Assembly (NCBI GenBank): GCA_018063485.1 | Contig: JAGPBG010000025.1 | Location: forward strand, 1 to 12,392 | Reading direction: 5' to 3' | Length of the DNA: 12,392 nucleotides | DNA from: Cypionkella sp. | Lineage (GTDB): Bacteria > Pseudomonadota > Alphaproteobacteria > Rhodobacterales > Rhodobacteraceae | In this document: one piece after another, positions 6,134 through 12,392 of the stretch | Layout: every line of letters starts with the position of its first letter | Numbering within the stretch: position 1 is the stretch's first letter | The notes under the pieces: model-generated | Database searches by the model: none | Told to the model about the DNA's origin: nothing | The model's input: the letters and a program-made list of their open reading frames with translations, nothing else | Position numbers and translations under genes: made by a program

Positions 6134-7936
6134 ATGATGACCGACACCAGCGCCTCCAATATGCACACGATCAAGCGGATCTTGCCCTATCTTTGGCCCA
6201 GGGGCGAGAATTGGGTCAAGATCAGAGTGGTTGCGGCGCTGATCAGCCTGGCTCTGGCGACTTTGGTGCAGGTTTACACGCCGTTCTTGTATAAGCAGGC
6301 GGTGGATATTCTGGCCGGTGACAATCCGGGGGCGGCGACATTTCTGTCGATGGCGGCTGTGGGGCTGACGGTCGCCTATGGCATGGCGCGGCTGGGCGGC
6401 GTGGTCTTTGGCGAGCTGCGCGATGCGATTTTCGTGCGGGTGGGTCAACGGGCGCTGCGCAAGCTGGCCATCGAGACCTTCACCCATATCCACCAGTTAA
6501 GCCTGCGCTATCACATCACCCGCAAGACCGGCGGCCTGAGCCGGATCATCGAGCGCGGGGTGAAAGGCGTCGATTTCCTGCTGCGCTTCATGCTGTTTTC
6601 CATCGGGCCATTGATCGTGCAACTGATTATGGTGTCTATCATCTTTGCGGTTGTGTTCGGCTGGCAATATACGGCGGTGGTGGTGGTGACGATCGGGCTT
6701 TATGTGGCCTATACGTTCCGCGTTACCGAATGGCGGGTGCAAATCCGGCGCGAGATGAATGATCATGACACCGATGCCAACCAAAAGGCCATCGACTCGC
6801 TGCTCAATTACGAAACCGTCAAATATTTCAACGCCGAAGCGCGCGAGGTGAAGCGCTATGATGGCGCAATGGCCGCCTATGAAGGGCTGGCCGTGCGCAC
6901 CGGACAATCGCTGTCGATCCTGAACGCGGGGCAATCGGCGCTGATCACCGCCGGTTTGGTGATCGTGATGGTGATGGCGGCCAAAGGCGTTGAGGCCAAG
7001 GTTTTGACCGTGGGCGATTTCGTGATGGTCAACGCCTATATGATCCAGATCACCATGCCGTTGAACTTCCTTGGCACCGTTTACCGTGAAATCCGGCAGG
7101 CTTTGGTGGATATGGGGCAAATGTTTGGCCTTTTGGGTCAACCTGCGGAGATCAAGGATGCGCCGGATGCGCCGGCCTTGAGGGTTACAGGCGGAGAGAT
7201 CGTGTTTGACGCGGTGCAATTTGCCTATGATCCCAGCCGCGAAATCCTGAAAGGGATTTCGCTGCGCGTCGGTCCGGGGCAGCGTGTGGCGCTGGTGGGG
7301 CCTTCGGGATCGGGGAAATCAACCATCGGCAAGCTGTTGTTCCGCTTTTATGATGTGACGGGCGGGGCGATCCGTATCGACGGGCAGGATATTCGGCAGA
7401 TCTCGCAAACTTCGCTGCATCAGGCGATTGGCGTGGTGCCGCAAGACACCGTGCTGTTCAACGATACCGTGGGCTACAACATCGCCTATGGCAAGGAGGG
7501 CGCGACGCAGGCCGAGATTGAATCCGCAGCGCGGGGCGCGAAAATACATGATTTCATCCTGTCCTTGCCCGATGGTTATGAAACCACTGTGGGTGAGCGC
7601 GGCTTGAAACTGTCGGGCGGCGAAAAGCAGCGGGTGGGGATTGCGCGGACTTTGCTAAAGAACCCGCCGATCCTGATTCTGGATGAGGCGACCTCAGCGC
7701 TGGACACGCAAACCGAGCGTGACATTCAAGATAGTCTGCTGGAAATGGGCGAGGGCCGCTCGGTGATCACCATCGCCCATAGGCTGTCCACCATTGCCGA
7801 TGCCGATCTGATTCTGGTGCTGGAAAACGGTATTGTCACCGAAAGCGGCACGCATGAGCAATTGCTGGCCCAAGCCGGGCGCTATGCCGCGATGTGGGAG
7901 CGCCAATCGGCCGAGGAAGAGGAACTCGCGGCCTGA
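6134..7936 (+). CDS. Atm1-type ABC exporter (fused permease and ATPase)
   Basis: 600-residue half-transporter that acts as a homodimer in the inner membrane. About six membrane helices lie in residues 30-320. The permease has the Atm1/HMT1-family block around 198-233 (TEWRVQIRREMNDHDTDANQ, then DSLLNYETVKYFNAE) and NAGQSALIT at 264-272, in the region that binds glutathione in the structures of bacterial and yeast Atm1. The ATPase has Walker A GPSGSGKST (389-397), Q-loop Gln437, signature LSGGEKQR (493-500), Walker B ILILDE (513-518, catalytic Glu518) and H-loop His549. Known members export glutathione-linked sulfur or heavy-metal conjugates; Novosphingobium Atm1 is the closest described type. 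ATG at 6134 is adjacent to ATG at 6137, which has a well-spaced AGGGA, so the start could be 3 bases later. Divergence from an ArsR-type gene points to metal(loid) detoxification. It is not HlyB-like, so it should not export the neighbouring RTX protein. Confidence 0.93.
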   Translation: MMTDTSASNMHTIKRILPYLWPRGENWVKIRVVAALISLALATLVQVYTPFLYKQAVDILAGDNPGAATFLSMAAVGLTVAYGMARLGGVVFGELRDAIFVRVGQRALRKLAIETFTHIHQLSLRYHITRKTGGLSRIIERGVKGVDFLLRFMLFSIGPLIVQLIMVSIIFAVVFGWQYTAVVVVTIGLYVAYTFRVTEWRVQIRREMNDHDTDANQKAIDSLLNYETVKYFNAEAREVKRYDGAMAAYEGLAVRTGQSLSILNAGQSALITAGLVIVMVMAAKGVEAKVLTVGDFVMVNAYMIQITMPLNFLGTVYREIRQALVDMGQMFGLLGQPAEIKDAPDAPALRVTGGEIVFDAVQFAYDPSREILKGISLRVGPGQRVALVGPSGSGKSTIGKLLFRFYDVTGGAIRIDGQDIRQISQTSLHQAIGVVPQDTVLFNDTVGYNIAYGKEGATQAEIESAARGAKIHDFILSLPDGYETTVGERGLKLSGGEKQRVGIARTLLKNPPILILDEATSALDTQTERDIQDSLLEMGEGRSVITIAHRLSTIADADLILVLENGIVTESGTHEQLLAQAGRYAAMWERQSAEEEELAA

Positions 7937-7949
7937 TCTTGCGTCAGGC
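7931..7949. terminator. Hairpin made from both convergent stop codons
   Basis: GCCTGA (7931-7936) pairs perfectly with TCAGGC (7944-7949) around TCTTGCG. The left arm contains the exporter TGA stop and the right arm contains the RTX stop on the other strand. It is symmetric in both directions and lacks T runs, so it is at best a weak two-way terminator. Confidence 0.35.
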
Positions 7950-9626
7950 GGCGGTGGGCATGAGGGTGATGTCGGCGGTGGTCAGTCCCGCAGCCCCTGT
8001 CAGTTGCGCCACCTGCACCCCATCGAGGTTGAGCAGCGCATAGGCGTTGCCCGGCCCGAAGGTGATGGAGAGCACTGGCGGAATTTCGGTGCCCGTGCCG
8101 TCGAAAACCGGGGAGTAGTGCAACTCGATCTGATCGATGCCATGGGTGTAATCGGTGATCAGGCAGACCTCGGGGCCTTCGTCGTATCGAAAATCGAGCG
8201 CGAAAGTGTCGGCACCCGCGCCACCGGTGGCCACATCGCCATGGCCAAGGATCAAGGTGTCGGCACCTTGCCCTCCCGCGAGGCTGTCGATCCCGTCAAT
8301 CGCCGTCATGCCGTCCGCAGCCCCGGCATTGTCTCCAAAGCCTGACAGAGTGTCATCGCCACCACCACCGCTGATATTATCGGCTCCGGCACCGCCCCAG
8401 ATGTGGTCATCGCCCAATTGCCCGGCCAGGAAATCATTGCCATCGTCGCCGCCAACAGAATCGTTGCCTGCATCGCCGAGAATTGTGTCACTGCCCGCTT
8501 CGCCGTTGATCGCATCATTGCCCGCGTCGCCATGCGCCATGTCATTGCCAGCACCCATGTTGGCCTGATCATCGCCGTCACCCAGGCGCGCGTAATCTGC
8601 CGCCGTTGATCCTGTCAGATGATCATCCCCGGCGCCGGCAAACCAGGCAGTGCCTGCGCTGTTGCCGGTCAGGGTATCAGTCGCTGCCGTGCCCAGCACT
8701 TCGGCGGAATAGGCGGCGGGCGCGTAATGGGGATCCGTCAGATGGTCGGCGGTCAGCGTGATGTCTGCTGCCGACAGATCGGTCGCGCCGTCGATTTGCG
8801 CTATGATCGAGCCATTCAGCCGGATCAGCGAGCTTTGGCCATCCGGCGACAGTTCCACCTGAAGGTCGGGCGCGATCTCGGCGCTGGTGGCCGCATCAAA
8901 GCGGGGGGTGTAAAGCACTTCGATCTGATCCGATCCTGCGGTGTAATCGGTGATGCGATAGCCCAGGGCGGCATCGTTGAAGCGGTGATCCAGCACAAAG
9001 CTGTCATCGCCCGCACCACCTGCGGCCACGTCGCCATGGCCCAGCAAGAGGCTGTCATTGCCCTCGCCACCAAAAAGCTGATCGGCCCCGTCGGCGCTGG
9101 TCATACCACCCAAGGCCGAGGTGTTCAGATCAAAGCCCGACAGCACATCATTGCCAAGGCCGCCCGACAGGATATCATTGCCGCTGCCGCCCAGCAGAGT
9201 GTCATCCCCCGCATCCCCCGAAACCTGATCATCGCCCAGATTGCCATTCAGCGCGTCATTGCCCGCATCACCAAACAAGCGGTCAAAACCGTTGCCGCCA
9301 CTGATTGCATCATTGCCATCACCCCCCAGGGCGATATCATTGCCAGCCCCCATGTCGGCGTGATCATCGCCAGAGCCAAGATTTGCATAATCGTCGCCCT
9401 CGGACCCTTCCAGCCTGTCTTCGCCGCCGTTGAGGAACCAGGCGACCGATTCCTTGTCGGTCGACAGATCGTCATTGCCGCTGGTGCCGTTTTCAGTGTC
9501 GGTATAATCATCGCGATCATAGAGCGGGTCCTCGGAGGACGAGGAGCTACTGCTGCTGTCCAGCAGAAGGCTGCCGCCAAAGACGCCCAGAAACATCAAC
9601 ATATTGGCAAAGAAGGCAAGGTCCAT
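7944..9626 (-). CDS. RTX calcium-binding protein with duplicated repeat module
   Basis: 560-residue, very Asp/Gly-rich protein of the haemolysin-type calcium-binding (RTX) family. The ATG at 9626 is chosen because AGGA lies 6 bases upstream; the open frame back to 9902 would run into the divergent gene. Residues 3-22 are hydrophobic (LAFFANMLMFLGVFGGSLLL), then D and eight serines (24-31), then an acidic stretch. Module 1 (47-296) and module 2 (312-557) each have about ten GGxGxDxUx-type nonapeptides, a conserved LGHGDVA block, ITDYT-x3-DQIE and a C-terminal ADITL. The nonapeptides should form Ca2+-filled parallel beta rolls outside the cell. No protease, lipase or other enzymatic domain is recognised. 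RTX proteins usually leave by a type I system, which is not in this window. The hydrophobic N-terminus is unusual for that route and may be an anchor or a signal. Confidence 0.9.
   Translation of the reverse strand: MDLAFFANMLMFLGVFGGSLLLDSSSSSSSSEDPLYDRDDYTDTENGTSGNDDLSTDKESVAWFLNGGEDRLEGSEGDDYANLGSGDDHADMGAGNDIALGGDGNDAISGGNGFDRLFGDAGNDALNGNLGDDQVSGDAGDDTLLGGSGNDILSGGLGNDVLSGFDLNTSALGGMTSADGADQLFGGEGNDSLLLGHGDVAAGGAGDDSFVLDHRFNDAALGYRITDYTAGSDQIEVLYTPRFDAATSAEIAPDLQVELSPDGQSSLIRLNGSIIAQIDGATDLSAADITLTADHLTDPHYAPAAYSAEVLGTAATDTLTGNSAGTAWFAGAGDDHLTGSTAADYARLGDGDDQANMGAGNDMAHGDAGNDAINGEAGSDTILGDAGNDSVGGDDGNDFLAGQLGDDHIWGGAGADNISGGGGDDTLSGFGDNAGAADGMTAIDGIDSLAGGQGADTLILGHGDVATGGAGADTFALDFRYDEGPEVCLITDYTHGIDQIELHYSPVFDGTGTEIPPVLSITFGPGNAYALLNLDGVQVAQLTGAAGLTTADITLMPTAA
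7956..8693 (-). repeat. RTX module copy 2 (residues 312-557)
   Basis: Second copy. Landmarks recur at an almost constant offset of 264-265 residues from copy 1: MGAGND 92/357, LGHGDVA 195/460, ITDYT 225/490, ADITL 287/551. The copies have diverged clearly in between, so this is an old duplication, not a recent DNA repeat. Confidence 0.8.
8739..9488 (-). repeat. RTX module copy 1 (residues 47-296)
   Basis: First copy of the ~265-residue repeat unit in the RTX protein. It begins GTSGNDDL and ends ADITLTADHL. Boundaries are judged by eye from the aligned landmarks. Confidence 0.8.
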
Positions 9627-9645
9627 CGGGTGTCCTGACGCAGTG

Positions 9646-9668
9646 TTTCGCCGCAATTGTTTGCGAAA
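9646..9668. promoter_or_regulatory. Inverted repeat upstream of the RTX gene
   Basis: TTTCGC (9646-9651) and GCGAAA (9663-9668) flank an 11-base AT-richer core containing CAATTG. It lies 20 bases upstream of the RTX start, in an AT-rich patch of an otherwise GC-rich region, where promoter and operator elements would be expected. No clear -35/-10 pair was found for the RTX gene. Confidence 0.3.
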
Positions 9669-9770
9669 AATACGGTGAAAATTCGACAAAACCATGGGGA
9701 TCACGGGGCAAATTCGGGGGCGAAGTGGTAAAAGGGGGGGCAGATGTGAGTTTGCCGCGCGGTCCGGGGC

Positions 9771-9800
9771 TTGGCAAGGCGCGTTGTTGCCGTGTAAGAC
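9771..9800 (+). promoter_or_regulatory. Candidate promoter of the YfgM-like/bamB/der string
   Basis: TTGGCA (9771-9776, five of six to consensus) and TAAGAC (9795-9800) are separated by 18 bases. They lie about 25 bases before the TTG start of the first gene. No other comparable pair is seen in the 199-base divergent spacer. Confidence 0.45.
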
Positions 9801-9825
9801 AGGGCAAGAACAAGGAGTGGCAGGT

Positions 9826-10512
9826 TTGAGCAGTCCCGACAGCTTCATTGACGAGGTCACCGAAGAGGTGCGCCGTGACCGCCTGTTCGCGATCTTTCGC
9901 AAATACGGCTGGATCGGAGTGCTGGCGATCCTGCTGATCGTCGGCGGTGCCAGCTATGTCGAATGGCAAAAGGCCAGGGTGGTGGCACGGGCGCAGGCCT
10001 TTGGCGATGCGGTTCTGGATGCCACCGATCTGGGCCAGCCCGAAGAGCGCCGCGCGGCAATTGCCGCCATTCCGGCGGATGCCACGCAAAAGGCGGTTGC
10101 GGCCTTGATGCTGGCCTCGGATCCTGCCGACGACAAGGCAGGCAGTCTGGCTGCACTTGACGGATTGATCAACGATACCAGTCAGCCGCAGCTTTACCGT
10201 GATCTGGCCCAATTGCGCCGGATCGCGGTGGCGGGCAGTGATTTGCCGCTGGCAGAGCGCCGGGCGGCACTGGAAGATCTGGCGGTGCCGGGGCGGGCGT
10301 TCCGCACTTTGGCGCAAGAACAATTGGCCTATCTGTTGGTCGAAGAGCAAAAGACCGATGCGGCGATTGCGGCCTTGGCTGCGCTGATGCAGGATCAAGA
10401 AGCACCGTCGGGTCTGCGCCAGCGCGCGGCGGACATGATCACGGCTTTGGGCGGTGTGCCGCCAAAGAGCAACTCCGCGCTGGCAAGTGAGCTGCCTGCG
10501 GATCAAGGGTAA
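9826..10512 (+). CDS. YfgM-like membrane-anchored TPR protein
   Basis: 228-residue protein. It has a cytoplasmic N-terminus SSPDSFIDEVTEEVRRDRLF, one membrane helix (about 29-46, WIGVLAILLIVGGASYV) and a periplasmic, Ala/Leu-rich helical part resembling tetratricopeptide repeats. This matches the YfgM/TPR_21 layout. In E. coli YfgM is an inner-membrane protein linked to the SecYEG translocon and periplasmic chaperones. The start is a TTG at 9826 with a perfect AAGGAG (9812-9817) 8 bases upstream. The in-frame GTG at 9817 overlaps that ribosome site, and the open frame to 9694 lacks a start signal. It is first in the same order as E. coli yfgM-bamB-der, which supports the assignment more than sequence similarity alone. 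Confidence 0.85.
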   Translation: MSSPDSFIDEVTEEVRRDRLFAIFRKYGWIGVLAILLIVGGASYVEWQKARVVARAQAFGDAVLDATDLGQPEERRAAIAAIPADATQKAVAALMLASDPADDKAGSLAALDGLINDTSQPQLYRDLAQLRRIAVAGSDLPLAERRAALEDLAVPGRAFRTLAQEQLAYLLVEEQKTDAAIAALAALMQDQEAPSGLRQRAADMITALGGVPPKSNSALASELPADQG

Positions 10513-10548
10513 AGCTCGGCAACGGCCAGAATCGTTGAGGTAATGCAG

Positions 10549-11907
10549 ATGGGGGCGGCAGCGGTGAAAACCACTTTGTATCTGGGCGTTGCGGGGCTGG
10601 TGTTGGCGCTGTCGGGATGCCAACGCGATGTGATCTTGCAGGGCGAGCGGTTCCCGGTGCGCGCGCCATTGGAAGATTCGGTTCCCGTTGAGGGTCAGGC
10701 CGATCCGGTGGCACCGCCCGACCGGCCGGAAAACCGGTCGGCCCCGATCAGCATTCCCGGCGCGGTGGCCAACGCCGAATGGGGCCACAAGGGCGGCTCT
10801 GCCCAGCATACCGGGCCGAATGGTCAGCTTTCCGGTGCACCACAATTGATGTGGGGCGTCAATATCGGCGCAGGCAACAATCGCGGCAACCGGGTCGAGG
10901 CCGCGCCGGTGGTGTCGGGCGGGCGGGTATTCGTGATGGATGCGCGCTCAACCGTCTCGGCGGTGACTTTGGCGGGGGCGCTGGTCTGGCAAAAGGATCT
11001 GACGGCGGAATTTGATCGTGGCGGCGGCGCTTCTGGCGGCGGTTTGGCCGCCGCAGGCGGCAGGGTTTATGCGACGACGGGTTTTGGTGAAGTGATTGCA
11101 ATCGAGGCCGCAACTGGCGCGGTGGTCTGGCGGCAACGGCTTGATGCACCCTCGAATGCCGCGCCAACCATAGACGGCAAACAGGTGCTGGTGATCAGCC
11201 GCGACGGGGCGGCAACCTCGCTTGCCACTGATACCGGGCGGATTCTGTGGCAGGCCCCCGGCACGCCGGAGGCTGAGGGTGTTGTTGGTGCGGGTTCGCC
11301 TGCGGTATCGGGCGATCAGGTGGTTTTCCCCTATTCGAGCGGTGAGGTTTCAGCGATTGCGGCAGATGGCGGCGCGCAGGTCTGGAAGGCCGCCGTGGCA
11401 GGCAAGCGTTTGGGCCGGGCCTATGCAAGCTATGGTGATCTGACCGGCGATCCGGTGGTGTCGGGCGGCGTGATCTATATCGGTTCGGCTGCCGGGCGGA
11501 CCGTGGCGATGGATGCCAAGACCGGGATGCGGCTGTGGACCGCCAATGAGGGCGCGATGAATCCGCCGCTGGTGGTGGGGGGATCGGTTTTTGTCGTCAA
11601 TGATGAGGCGCGTCTGGTGCGGCTGGATGCCAGCACCGGCGAGGTGATCTGGGCGCAAGCCATGCCCTATTTCGTGAAGGACAAGGCGAAAAAGCTAAAG
11701 GCGATCACCGCGCATTATGGCCCGGTTCTGGCGGGCGGGCGGATTGTCGTTGTCTCGGGTGATGGTCAGTTGCGGCTGTTTAGCCCGACCGATGGCAGCC
11801 TGATCGGCGGGGTGGCATTGCCGGGGGGGGCGGCTTCGGCCCCGGCTTTGGCGGGTGGGATGCTGTTCGTGGTGAACAAGGGCGGGCAACTTCTCGCTTT
11901 CCGTTAG
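10549..11907 (+). CDS. bamB: Outer-membrane assembly lipoprotein BamB (PQQ-type beta-propeller)
   Basis: 452-residue lipoprotein of the BAM complex that helps insert beta-barrel proteins into the outer membrane. Residues 1-24 form a lipoprotein signal peptide with lipobox LSGC; the lipidated residue would be Cys24, and Gln follows rather than Asp, fitting outer-membrane sorting. From about 75 on there are repeated propeller blades with the PQQ-like pattern, for example AIEAATGAVVWRQRL (184-198), SLATDTGRILWQ (224-235), AMDAKTGMRLWTA (320-332) and RLDASTGEVIWAQ (358-370). The ATG at 10549 is preferred because GAGG (10537-10540) is 8 bases away; an ATG at 10543 is too close and a GTG at 10564 is also possible. 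It begins 36 bases after the YfgM-like gene and is followed by der. Confidence 0.92.
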   Translation: MGAAAVKTTLYLGVAGLVLALSGCQRDVILQGERFPVRAPLEDSVPVEGQADPVAPPDRPENRSAPISIPGAVANAEWGHKGGSAQHTGPNGQLSGAPQLMWGVNIGAGNNRGNRVEAAPVVSGGRVFVMDARSTVSAVTLAGALVWQKDLTAEFDRGGGASGGGLAAAGGRVYATTGFGEVIAIEAATGAVVWRQRLDAPSNAAPTIDGKQVLVISRDGAATSLATDTGRILWQAPGTPEAEGVVGAGSPAVSGDQVVFPYSSGEVSAIAADGGAQVWKAAVAGKRLGRAYASYGDLTGDPVVSGGVIYIGSAAGRTVAMDAKTGMRLWTANEGAMNPPLVVGGSVFVVNDEARLVRLDASTGEVIWAQAMPYFVKDKAKKLKAITAHYGPVLAGGRIVVVSGDGQLRLFSPTDGSLIGGVALPGGAASAPALAGGMLFVVNKGGQLLAFR

Positions 11908-11921
11908 CGGCTGGTCCGTGT

Positions 11922-11951
11922 AAGGGAGGCACTTCCTTAAGGTCGGACCTT
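11922..11951 (+). promoter_or_regulatory. Structured leader before der
   Basis: AAGGGAGG (11922-11929) is the only strong ribosome site but is 26 bases from the forced der start. Between them are TTCCTT (11933-11938), the palindrome CCTTAAGG (11935-11942) and the inverted repeat AAGGTCGGACCTT (11939-11951). Folding could bring the ribosome site closer or hide it. Confidence 0.4.
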
Positions 11952-11955
11952 TGAC

Positions 11956-12392
11956 ATGAGCTTTACCCTCGCCATCGTTGGCCGCCCGAATGTCGGCAAA
12001 TCAACGCTGTTCAACCGCCTTGTCGGGCGCAAACTGGCACTGGTTGATGATCAGCCCGGCGTGACCCGTGATTTGCGCGAGGGCGATGCAAAGCTGTTCG
12101 ATCTGCGGTTCACGGTGATTGATACGGCCGGGCTTGAGGAAATCACCGATGATTCGTTGCAAGGCCGGATGCGCCGCTTGACCGAACGCGCCGTCGATAT
12201 GGCCGATGTCAGCCTGTTTGTGATTGATGGCCGCGTTGGTGTGACGCCTACGGATGAGACATTCGCCGATATCTTGCGCAAGAAGGGCGCGCGGGTGATC
12301 CTGGCGGTGAACAAGGCCGAGGGCAAGGCCGGGGACGCTGGTGCGATCGAGGGCTGGTCCCTGGGTCTTGGTGAGCCGGTGCGGATTTCGGC
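11956..12392 (+). CDS. der: GTPase Der (EngA), N-terminal part (cut by window end)
   Basis: The first 145 residues of Der, the double-G-domain GTPase needed for 50S ribosome assembly, run off the right edge; the usual length is about 440-490. The first G domain shows G1 GRPNVGKST (9-17), switch Thr37 in QPGVTRD, G3 DTAG (56-59), G4 NKAE (119-122) and the start of G5 at Ser145. G4 has Glu where the canonical NKxD has Asp; I recall this as a common form in alphaproteobacterial Der. The ATG at 11956 is forced: an in-frame TAA lies at 11938-11940 and no other start codon intervenes. It is 48 bases after bamB with no terminator between them, so co-transcription is likely. Confidence 0.95.
   Translation, partial: MSFTLAIVGRPNVGKSTLFNRLVGRKLALVDDQPGVTRDLREGDAKLFDLRFTVIDTAGLEEITDDSLQGRMRRLTERAVDMADVSLFVIDGRVGVTPTDETFADILRKKGARVILAVNKAEGKAGDAGAIEGWSLGLGEPVRIS

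Noticed and set aside
8155..9488. CRISPR-like or satellite DNA appearance from the regularly spaced repeats
   Set aside because: The ~27-base periodicity is the codon expression of RTX nonapeptides in an intact reading frame; the units are degenerate and there are no spacers.
6134..9626. ABC transporter plus RTX protein read as a type I secretion pair
   Set aside because: The transporter has Atm1/HMT1 motifs and no HlyB-type N-terminal peptidase-like domain, no membrane-fusion gene is present, and the two genes are convergent.
8619..9638. Plus-strand open frame of 339 residues opposite the RTX gene, Ile/Ala-rich and repetitive
   Set aside because: Its periodicity is the antisense of the GGxGxD codons, and it lacks a ribosome site and any plausible fold.
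1..12392. Insertion sequences, tRNA or rRNA genes, phage genes, CRISPR arrays
   Set aside because: No transposase or integrase motifs, terminal repeats, tRNA cloverleaf or CCA ends, or rRNA-like stretches were seen on either strand.

Overview
The window looks like a chromosomal stretch of an alphaproteobacterium, most likely Rhodobacterales (Rhodobacteraceae). The basis is high GC with GC-rich third codon positions, a heterotetrameric sarcosine oxidase, a small LOG-family protein, a secreted-type RTX protein with a hydrophobic poly-Ser N-terminus, and a YfgM-like/bamB/der gene string whose proteins have an alphaproteobacterial look. This is recognition by eye; no database search was run. Both window edges cut genes: soxA at the left and der at the right. 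No gene-free stretch exceeds 300 bases.

Layout. Bases 1-2476 (+) hold the end of a sarcosine oxidase operon (soxA without its N-terminus, then overlapping soxG). Bases 2477-2743 hold a hairpin, a 15-bp tandem repeat and a probable promoter for sodB (2744-3343, +), an iron-type superoxide dismutase followed by a good intrinsic terminator. A LOG-family phosphoribohydrolase (3573-4142, -) is divergent from a membrane-anchored LysM protein with two Ig-like modules (4246-5724, +). The LysM gene overlaps tail to tail with a small ArsR-family repressor (5702-6046, -). The repressor is divergent from an Atm1-type ABC exporter (6134-7936, +). The exporter converges, with a 7-bp gap, on a 560-residue RTX calcium-binding protein (7944-9626, -) built from two copies of one ~265-residue module. 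On the far side, divergent from the RTX gene, is the conserved string YfgM-like TPR protein (9826-10512), bamB (10549-11907) and der (11956 to the edge).

How the parts fit. soxAG belong to sarcosine catabolism with folate-linked one-carbon transfer. The YfgM-like/bamB/der string is the conserved envelope-biogenesis and ribosome-assembly neighbourhood seen in many proteobacteria. The most interesting unit is the divergent arsR-like/Atm1-like pair. All five cysteines of the repressor lie in a C-terminal CCC-x-H-x5-CC cluster, an operator-like palindrome sits between its -10 box and its start codon, and a second palindrome covers the Shine-Dalgarno of the exporter. Together these suggest a thiophilic metal- or metalloid-responsive glutathione-conjugate exporter. 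That role is inference, not shown by the sequence. The RTX protein with duplicated halves is the second notable item; no type I secretion genes are in the window.
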